A model generated the notes under the pieces. That model was given only the letters and a program-made list of their open reading frames with translations. It was not told the DNA's origin and ran no database searches. A stretch of DNA of 64,000 nucleotides, taken from assembly GCF_003121585.1 (NCBI RefSeq), contig NZ_QEOO01000002.1, forward strand, positions 1 through 64,000, read 5' to 3'. This DNA is from Nocardioides speluncae. GTDB lineage: Bacteria > Actinomycetota > Actinomycetes > Propionibacteriales > Nocardioidaceae. The translations under genes were made by a program, and so were the position numbers. Positions 58,202 to 64,000 of the stretch are shown here, in pieces (the first letter of the stretch is position 1; every line of letters begins with the position of its first letter).

Positions 58202-60634
58202 CTACTCCGCGTCTTGGTCGGCGTGGCCGGCCTCCTCCAGCGAGCCCGTCAGCCGCTGGTCGAGGATCGACTCATAACCCGGCCAGTTAGCGCGGTTCAG
58301 GACCACCGTCCGGCCTTTGCCCCCGGGTGGGCCGATGGTCAGCAGGATTGTCGAGTTCGCGTCAACCTCGCATGTGATCTCTAGCTCTCCCTTGGAGCCG
58401 CTCTGGTATTCGAGGATTCCGATTGGTTCGGTGCCCAAGCCCGCCCAAGGAGTCCTTATCTCGACGACTCGGATCCGGTATGTCCGGCCGGCCTCGTGGT
58501 TCAGCAGGTCGATGATTTCTGTGCGCTTGGTGGGAATGGTCGTCCCCTTTGCCACGATCGTGAGCACCTCGGTGTTGGCCTCATCGTTGTAGGCCATTCG
58601 CGCCGCAGCCTTCGGATCTGTCCGCTCGACGAGCACGCCGATGCCTTGCTGGAGCACGTCGAGGAGCAGTTGGTCCTTCCGATGACCCCGAAGGACACCG
58701 ACCTGCTGGGCGAGGCCCTGAACGACCGCGTCGTTTTGGAAGGTCGAGATGACGGTTGCGGGGGTCATCGAACCGACCGTCTTGATCAGGCTCGGGACAC
58801 GCGTGCCTTGCCCACAGAGCAGGACGTGTTTGATCCCACGAAGGGCTTGTACAACGAGGGTGTCCGACGACGGCTCGTCGAGGACAGCTCCGTAAGCGAG
58901 GGCCTCTCGTACAACAGCGAAGATCGAGTCGGCGACGCGGCGGTTGAGCGGCTGGGTGATCTCCTCGAACGACGCCCGATCAATACGCAGGAGCAGGTCG
59001 CCATCGCCGCCCTCGGCCTCGACGTCGGCGACGAGGACCTCGCAGGAGTCCCGCGTCGAGAGCACGTGCTTCGCGCGCACTGCCTCCCTGCAGACCTGGT
59101 TGCGGACAAAAGGCGGCAGCTCCGCCGTCCCCAGGCGCTGACGAACTTGGCGGCGGAGGAGTTCCTCCAGCGCCTCGTCGTAGTCGATGCCACCCAGTCG
59201 GCCATCGCCCTGAGTGGCCTTGATCTCGGACAGCGTGAACCCGTCATCGTCGATCCCGAGTTCGTAGACCGAGACGTCGAGCGTCCCTCCACCCAGATCG
59301 ATGATCAGGGCCCACTCGTAGCCCGTATCGGGACCGAGGTATCCCGTTGCCGAGGGCTCCGGCAGGAAGCGCATCACCTTGAGCCCGGCGAGGTCCATCG
59401 CCTGCTGCAGCGCGTTCGACTGCGCGATGCTGAAGCTCGCCGGGTAGGAAGCTACGACCGCCTCGATCGGCGCCCCGATGAACTCCTCGGCGTTGCGACG
59501 CACGGAGCGGAGGATCAGGCTGCAGACGAACTCCGCCGTGAGGCTCTTGTCGTGGATCGTGAATTGAGTCGGCGACCCGAGTTCGCGCTTCGGGTACCAC
59601 ACCGTCCCGGCAGGTCGTAGCCGGTCCAACTCGATCGCATCGGCGCCGACGACGTAGTCCCAATCGCTGTCGAAGTTCACGACCGACGGGACATGGCTCC
59701 TCCCGTCGGGGCCAGGGACGACGTGCATCTCGCCCTTGCTGTCGAGCACCGCGGCGAGCGTATTGCAGGTCCCGAAGTCGAGCGCCAAGGTGGGCTGTAG
59801 TCCCGGCGTCGTGGACGTGGGCACGCGGGCCGGCCGCCGTTCCTCGCCGACGCTCAGCGACGTACGCCACTGGTTGCGCTTCGCCTGGGACACGATCTCC
59901 AAAGCCAGGACCTCGGCGGGTTCCAGTCGCGCGACTGGATCCTGCCTGGGCTTGCCGTACAGGTGACACAGCTCCGGCACGCGGCGTTGCAGATAGGAGT
60001 TCAGCTCGTGCAAGGTCCGGCATCGGCCCAGATCGCTGAGCCCCTCGCACAGCGCTTCGGTGAAGATGCCGCTGCCCACGGCCTGGTGCTCGTACGAGCG
60101 CTGCCCCGGCGCACAGGAGCTGAAGGTGATGTTGCCGGAGGGAAGTAGTGCGTTGACATCAACCCCAGGTCCCTCGTGCGGGCTTCTGCCCTTGCTGTCG
60201 CTGACAGCCTCACGGCACGCGTCGACCAGGAGGACGAGGTGTCTAGGGGACCATTCCTGAAGCCTGGCGACCACGGTCTGGACGGAGAGCGCCGTGTGCT
60301 CAAGGTCCTCGCCCACAGAGTCACCGAGGAGGAGGTACTCATGGCCGTCGGACATCGAGTGATAGCCGTGCCCGCTGAAGAAGAAGAAGAGCGTGTCAAG
60401 GTTCGGCGGCGGGCCCTGTAGCCGGGCCCTGGACAATGTGCGCAGGACGTTGGTGAACGTCGGCCGTGTGCGAGGCGCGGCGTCTTCCTCGTTGAGGACG
60501 ACGATGGCGTTGGCGTCGAGACCGCACGTGCTCTGCAATGTATCGGCGATCCGGCGTGCGTCGTCAGAAGCGAACCGCAGGCTCGGGATCGGATCCTCGT
60601 ACGCCGAGCAGCCGACGACGACGGCCAGATTCAT
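58202..60634 (-). CDS. Caspase-like protease fused to complete Hsp70
   Basis: 810 aa, cytoplasmic. Residues 1-245 are a caspase/metacaspase fold: LAVVVGCSAYEDPIPSLRFASDDARRIADTL opens it, the catalytic His is in FFFFSGHGYHS (His89) and the Cys in LLVDACRE (Cys140). Residues 280 to about 660 are a full Hsp70 ATPase: LALDFGTCNT (phosphate 1), SYPASFSIAQSNAL, EPSATGYLG, IIDLGGGTLDVSVYELG (phosphate 2), and the adenosine motif VLLCGQGTRVP near 640. Residues about 660-810 resemble the Hsp70 beta substrate-binding domain (TPWAGLGTEPIGI). Client binding or ATP state may control the protease. The start ATG overlaps the stop of the Pepco-like gene (ATGA). No DnaJ or GrpE is adjacent. A catalytically active protease is inferred from the intact dyad. 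Confidence 0.88.
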   Translation of the reverse strand: MNLAVVVGCSAYEDPIPSLRFASDDARRIADTLQSTCGLDANAIVVLNEEDAAPRTRPTFTNVLRTLSRARLQGPPPNLDTLFFFFSGHGYHSMSDGHEYLLLGDSVGEDLEHTALSVQTVVARLQEWSPRHLVLLVDACREAVSDSKGRSPHEGPGVDVNALLPSGNITFSSCAPGQRSYEHQAVGSGIFTEALCEGLSDLGRCRTLHELNSYLQRRVPELCHLYGKPRQDPVARLEPAEVLALEIVSQAKRNQWRTSLSVGEERRPARVPTSTTPGLQPTLALDFGTCNTLAAVLDSKGEMHVVPGPDGRSHVPSVVNFDSDWDYVVGADAIELDRLRPAGTVWYPKRELGSPTQFTIHDKSLTAEFVCSLILRSVRRNAEEFIGAPIEAVVASYPASFSIAQSNALQQAMDLAGLKVMRFLPEPSATGYLGPDTGYEWALIIDLGGGTLDVSVYELGIDDDGFTLSEIKATQGDGRLGGIDYDEALEELLRRQVRQRLGTAELPPFVRNQVCREAVRAKHVLSTRDSCEVLVADVEAEGGDGDLLLRIDRASFEEITQPLNRRVADSIFAVVREALAYGAVLDEPSSDTLVVQALRGIKHVLLCGQGTRVPSLIKTVGSMTPATVISTFQNDAVVQGLAQQVGVLRGHRKDQLLLDVLQQGIGVLVERTDPKAAARMAYNDEANTEVLTIVAKGTTIPTKRTEIIDLLNHEAGRTYRIRVVEIRTPWAGLGTEPIGILEYQSGSKGELEITCEVDANSTILLTIGPPGGKGRTVVLNRANWPGYESILDQRLTGSLEEAGHADQDAE

Positions 60635-60960
60635 GACGTCGCCGCGGCCTCCCGCTTCTTAAAAGTTAAACGGAGCCCGCCTGTGACCGCCATCGAGACC
60701 GCCCCGACAAGCCGTACCTCCCCCGAGCCGGTGAGTTCGGCGTATACCTCGAAGCTGTCCAGTTCGTATGGCCCGTCAGCGGCACTGATCCTGTCGAAGA
60801 CCGCGTCCATGGTCCGGCTCAACCGAGCAACATTCTCCGCCAGTCGCTCTGCGCTAACGTCGGTCACCCGCATGACAGGATCATTCCTACCGAAAATCTT
60901 CGCGTCCTCGTCATCCCGTCGATCGGCGTACACGACGGTCACAGGGTCAACAGCTTCCAT
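60631..60960 (-). CDS. Pepco-like small conflict-system protein
   Basis: About 109 aa. Begins MEAVDPVTVVYADR, has a central helix (SAERLAENVARLSRTMDAVFDRI) and ends with strands YELDSFEVYAELTGSGEVRLVGAVS and TGGLRLTFKKRE. This layout matches what I remember of the Pepco (peptidase-co-occurring) domain of predicted bacterial NTP-dependent conflict systems; the match is from memory, not a search. ATG 60960 has GGAGG seven bases upstream. Its stop overlaps the caspase-Hsp70 start, so the two are made together, possibly as sensor or regulator and effector. Confidence 0.65.
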   Translation of the reverse strand: MEAVDPVTVVYADRRDDEDAKIFGRNDPVMRVTDVSAERLAENVARLSRTMDAVFDRISAADGPYELDSFEVYAELTGSGEVRLVGAVSMAVTGGLRLTFKKREAAATS

Positions 60961-61136
60961 GCTCAACCTCCAATCAGGCCCCCGTCCGAGCCCGGACAGC
61001 TTTCGGGCCATGTTGGCATAAAGCCACGCGAGCATCGAGGGCGTGACCTGGGATCGGTCGCGTACCAGCCGGGAACCGCGTACGGTCCTGGACCCCGCAT
61101 CATTCCGCCGCGTTGGCTTCGCCGAGCTGACGCAGG

Positions 61137-61457
61137 TCACGGGCCGACTTCACGCAGGATCCGCAGGTCGATCTCGTGTTCGTCAGGGCAGGGTGTGAGA
61201 TCGAAGGGGCAGGTCAATCGATCTCTCGTGGCGAACTCCGGATCGCGCGCCCGGGCAATGTCGACGCACATCGTGCAGAGCGTGGTGCCGGTCAAGTTGA
61301 TGACGTCGGCCTCGAAGCCGCAGAAGGCGACGGTCCAGCTGGGGTCTCTACAGCAGACGAGGTGGAGGATCTCACCCTCATCGTTTTGAAGTTCGAGCTT
61401 TCGCGCAGTGGTGGCTTGGCCGACCCGCGCGCGGTGCGCCGCTGTTGAGAGGTCCAC
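61137..61457 (-). CDS. Small cysteine-rich protein
   Basis: About 106 aa. Cysteines in LHLVCCRD, AFCGFEADV, GTTLCTMCVDIAR, TCPFDLTPCPDEHE suggest a zinc site. Similar CxxC-bearing small proteins are common in actinomycetes with no function known. GTG start. Lies upstream of the Pepco-like gene on the same strand with a 176-bp gap, so co-transcription is possible but not shown. Confidence 0.6.
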   Translation of the reverse strand: MDLSTAAHRARVGQATTARKLELQNDEGEILHLVCCRDPSWTVAFCGFEADVINLTGTTLCTMCVDIARARDPEFATRDRLTCPFDLTPCPDEHEIDLRILREVGP

Positions 61458-61708
61458 ATGTCCAGTATTTCATCGCCGCCGGTGCGGCAGTGGCCGAACT
61501 GGGCAACGACGATCGCGGCTGTGTCAATCCGCCGCGAGCCGGACGCACTCTCACGCCCTCCTCGGCCGCAGGCAGACCGAGGGAGATCGCGTGAGTCATG
61601 GTTCCAGTGTGGCGTCCCCTCACCGGCGGTCATGTTGCAACGAAGGTGCGTCATTCCGCGACAGCGGCAGTGTCGATCGCCTAACAGCCGATTGAGTCTC
61701 GGGACCGC

Positions 61709-62257
61709 CTAGACACACAGCCAGCAGTAGAGACGCTGGCCGACTTCCTCAGCGCCGCGCGCGAGCGATGCGAAGTCGCGCAGAAACTCGGCCAGTGCTT
61801 CAGGATCAGCCTGACCCCAGAACTCTTCCGTCTGACTCCACGGCACAGCGACTTGGGCCAGTCGCTCGTCCGAGGCATTAGCCAGTGCGGCTGCGAGAGA
61901 GTCTGTGATCGTCAGCACGAGCAACTCGCCTCCATTCGCGGATGCAAGGTCCTTGCCGCTTCGTGGATCCGCAGCGAGATCGTCATACGGGCGACCGGTC
62001 AGCAGTTCCTCGAGAGTGCCCAGTTGGACCAGAGGATCGATGCCCTTCACTGACAACGTGTCGTAGATCGGGAGGCCCTCGTCGATGCCGAGTTGAGGTT
62101 CCGGCACAGGCCGCTTACGGCCAAACAGCCCACGCTTCGCGGGCGCCGCGTCCGGGGCTTCCATGACCGTCTGAGAGCCGGGGCCACCCAAGCGATCGAT
62201 TGTGGCCGCGGCAGCGTCGTCCGACGGAGCGGTGAAGTAGTCGTAGAGGACACCCAT
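61709..62257 (-). CDS. Conserved small soluble protein, function unknown
   Basis: About 182 aa. Opens MGVLYDYFTAPSDDAAAATIDRLGG, with WSQTEEFWGQADPEALAEFLRDFASLARGA near the end. This resembles small actinobacterial proteins of unknown role seen next to conflict genes or alone. ATG 62257; a longer frame adds a basic non-conserved extension. Confidence 0.65.
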   Translation of the reverse strand: MGVLYDYFTAPSDDAAAATIDRLGGPGSQTVMEAPDAAPAKRGLFGRKRPVPEPQLGIDEGLPIYDTLSVKGIDPLVQLGTLEELLTGRPYDDLAADPRSGKDLASANGGELLVLTITDSLAAALANASDERLAQVAVPWSQTEEFWGQADPEALAEFLRDFASLARGAEEVGQRLYCWLCV

Positions 62258-62524
62258 GCGCGGAATCCTGCCGTATCCCGTTACCGATCGACGCCGATCT
62301 GCGGCGTGAGACGAAATCGTCGCTCCTCGAGCCGCCCATCTCGACTCGGCGCGGAGGCGCACTCAGGTACGTCTTACCGCCGCGTGCGCGGCGCAATCTC
62401 AAGTCGATGTGCGCGCGATTGGGAGCGTCCCTGAGAGTGCAGGACGAGCCGCGGCGTGATGACCGATGGCGCGCGGATCCAACGCTCAGCAGTCCGCCAT
62501 CGAAGGCGCCTATACGCTTCGCGC

Positions 62525-62959
62525 GTGCCGAGATTGAAACTTGCGGTCGTGGGCGCGGTCAGCGCCGTTGTTGTTGCAGCAGCGGTGGTCGCTGCCCTCC
62601 AACTTTGGCCAGCCAACGAGCCAAGCGCACGCGAGACCGCCGAAACGTACTTCGCAGCCTGGGAAGCAGGCGACGTCGACGGTATGTGCGTTCTCCTCAC
62701 CGCGGCCCAGCGTGACGACATGGTCAGATGCGCGAAGGGCCCGGACGACGAATGGGTCGACAACGTGAAGCGGCTCCGTCACACGATCCACGACGTCGAA
62801 GAAGATGGCGACGCCGCGACGATTCACTACGACCAGGTCGACTCGAACCCCAGGTATCCGGTCGCGCTCAACAGCACCGGCACTCTGCACCTCGTGAAGG
62901 TCGACGGCGCGTGGCGAATCGACGACAACGAGCTCGTTGCGGACAACTCTGGCGCCTAG
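62525..62959 (+). CDS. Membrane-anchored NTF2-like protein
   Basis: About 144 aa. One N-terminal helix (KLAVVGAVSAVVVAAAVVAALQ), then ARETAETYFAAWEAGDVDGMC, a typical NTF2-like/SnoaL opening, and strands with LHLVKVDGAWRIDDNE. A surface-facing accessory protein. GTG start. Confidence 0.65.
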   Translation: MPRLKLAVVGAVSAVVVAAAVVAALQLWPANEPSARETAETYFAAWEAGDVDGMCVLLTAAQRDDMVRCAKGPDDEWVDNVKRLRHTIHDVEEDGDAATIHYDQVDSNPRYPVALNSTGTLHLVKVDGAWRIDDNELVADNSGA

Positions 62960-63040
62960 CAGCCAGCCGCTGCACACGTCCGAGCGTCGTCGGAGCCACG
63001 GCCGGGGGCTGGGTGGCCTTGCGGATCTGCCCGGAAACGA

Positions 63041-63057
63041 CGAACCCGAAGGGTTCG
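63041..63057. terminator. Small hairpin downstream of the NTF2-like gene
   Basis: CGAACCC-GAA-GGGTTCG, a 7-bp perfect stem with 3-nt loop, followed by a T-poor region. Weak terminator candidate. Confidence 0.4.
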
Positions 63058-63185
63058 CCTCGTAAAGGGACGCGGAGCGGGCTCGGCGGCCTTCGCTGGC
63101 GGTAGCCCGGGCTACTCCGGCCGTGACAGAACTCCACGCGGAAAGTTACAGCGACGCGGTACAGACGCAGCCCTAAGATCGCAGG

Positions 63186-63551
63186 ATGGATCGCTCTCCC
63201 AGAATCAACAAGTTCTCGTGGGGCGTAGTGGAGGTCGAAGGGCACAGCTCCTTCAAGGACGTGAAGCTCTGGCCAGGCGGAGCCCGCCTATGGGATTGGA
63301 ACGAGACCGGAACGCGCCATCGACCGGGCATCCAGTGTGCAGACGTGCAGGAGCTGCTTGGGCACGGTGCGGAGATTGTCGTTCTTAGCCGCGGCGTTGA
63401 CGAGGTTCTGCAAGTCCCGCCGCAGCTCGTCACCGACCTCGAGGAACGAGGGATCGAGGTTGTGGTGGCGCCGTCACGCGAGGCGGTGGATCGCTACAAC
63501 GACCTCGCCGGTTCCCGAGCGGTGGGATGTCTTCTGCACTCCACATGCTGA
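63186..63551 (+). CDS. MTH938-domain protein (DUF498-like)
   Basis: 121 aa. Opens SPRINKFSWGVVEVEGHSSFKDVKLWPGGARLWDWNETG and contains GAEIVVLSRGVDEVLQV and GIEVVVAPSREAVDRYNDLAGSRAVGCLLHSTC. This is the Mth938-like fold found in many prokaryotes; no proven role. Lies upstream of a partial flavoprotein gene on the other strand. Confidence 0.88.
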   Translation: MDRSPRINKFSWGVVEVEGHSSFKDVKLWPGGARLWDWNETGTRHRPGIQCADVQELLGHGAEIVVLSRGVDEVLQVPPQLVTDLEERGIEVVVAPSREAVDRYNDLAGSRAVGCLLHSTC

Positions 63552-63597
63552 GGGTCGGAAGCCGGCGCACACGTCACGATCCGCCGCCTGGCCGAAC

Positions 63598-64000
63598 CTA
63601 GGGCTCGACTAGATCAAGAGCCCACGGCCAGTGGTAACCGGCCGCAACATCCTCTCCACTGCCGGACTCGATCGGATCGACGCTGCCAACCGCGCCCGTG
63701 GACGGATCGACGATGGTGACGCCGGCGCACCGCAGGACCGCGAGGGAGGCGAGCCAGGCTGGGTGGCCGGCGAGGTCGTGCTTCGCGAAGGGGACGGCGA
63801 CGGTAGGGACGCGGGCGCCAAGGGCGGCGCAGAGTGTGGTGAGTGGGAACGTGTTGGCGGTGCCGTTGGCCCATGCGGTCAGGGTGTTGAACGTCATCGG
63901 GGCGACCACAACAGCGTCGGGCGGCGGGACGCGCTTGGGTTCGCCGGGGAGGCGGTTGCCGGTGATGACTTCGACGTCGGAGAGGTCGAGTGGTTCGAGC
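63598..64000 (-). CDS. Flavoprotein (phosphopantothenoylcysteine decarboxylase-like), partial
   Basis: The C-terminal 134 residues only; the gene continues beyond the right window edge. The signature APMTFNTLTAWANGTANTF is typical of the HFCD flavoprotein family, with TVAVPFAKHDLAGHPAW following. The N-terminal part needed to name the substrate is missing. Confidence 0.8.
   Translation of the reverse strand, partial: LEPLDLSDVEVITGNRLPGEPKRVPPPDAVVVAPMTFNTLTAWANGTANTFPLTTLCAALGARVPTVAVPFAKHDLAGHPAWLASLAVLRCAGVTIVDPSTGAVGSVDPIESGSGEDVAAGYHWPWALDLVEP

Noticed and set aside
62960..63185. Possible gene or RNA between the NTF2-like and MTH938 genes
   Set aside because: Only a short hairpin and low-complexity GC text are seen; no tRNA cloverleaf or coding signal.

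Overview
The window is 64 kb of very high-GC chromosomal DNA from an actinomycete. GTG and TTG starts are frequent and genes are tightly packed. The core gene order (amtB-PII-glnD, ftsY, smc, mutM-rnc-rpmF-yceD-coaD-rsmD-recG-DAK2-rpmB, thiL, gpsA-plsC, fbiD/cofC, a HU protein with a long Lys/Ala tail, leuCD with a divergent IclR regulator) is typical of Actinobacteria. Gene content and repeat style suggest the Nocardioidaceae/Propionibacteriales; this is inference, because there is no rRNA or other marker in the window.

Layout. 0.1-4.6 kb: nitrogen operon amtB-glnK-glnB-glnD with two near-identical PII genes and a long perfect hairpin between them. 4.7-9 kb: isochorismatase-fold protein, ftsY, a small membrane protein, a secreted RTX-repeat protein that sits between a thioesterase gene and a broken copy of that gene's 3' end, and a GNAT acetyltransferase. 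9-18 kb: smc, a methyltransferase, a lipoprotein, a 527-bp array of 31-bp tandem repeats, an MFS exporter and a secreted LVIVD-type propeller. 18-26.2 kb: DNA repair, RNA, ribosome and CoA block (mutM to rpmB). 26-33 kb: a large uncharacterised membrane protein, thiL, an Lrp ligand-domain protein, a DUF3515-like lipoprotein and a trans-sulfuration enzyme. 33-41 kb: gpsA-plsC, fbiD/cofC, hup, a secreted phosphatase, leuCD and an NdgR-like regulator. 41-49 kb: paired small membrane proteins, alkylation repair (ada-alkA fusion plus ogt), a secreted propeller and a Tat-exported phospholipase C. 49-55 kb: a CitA/DcuR-type two-component system divergent from a tripartite tricarboxylate transporter (tctCBA) and a universal stress protein. 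55-64 kb: an accessory-looking region of small orphan genes.

Two things stand out. First, 58.2-61.0 kb encodes a fusion of a caspase-like protease to a complete Hsp70 (ATPase plus substrate domain). It is translationally coupled to a small protein resembling the Pepco domain of bacterial conflict systems. It looks like a chaperone-gated suicide or immune protease. Second, three intergenic elements of about 160 bp (8.9, 32.0 and 41.2 kb) share a conserved 52-54-nt core. Each core is enclosed by long inverted-repeat arms whose sequence differs completely between copies but stays complementary within each copy, often through G-T/G-U pairs. They behave like a family of structured RNAs or terminators maintained by compensatory change. 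A reduced relative lies at 49.1 kb.

Gene ends in this genome are repeatedly marked by hairpins, and convergent genes twice share a single CTAG for both stop codons.
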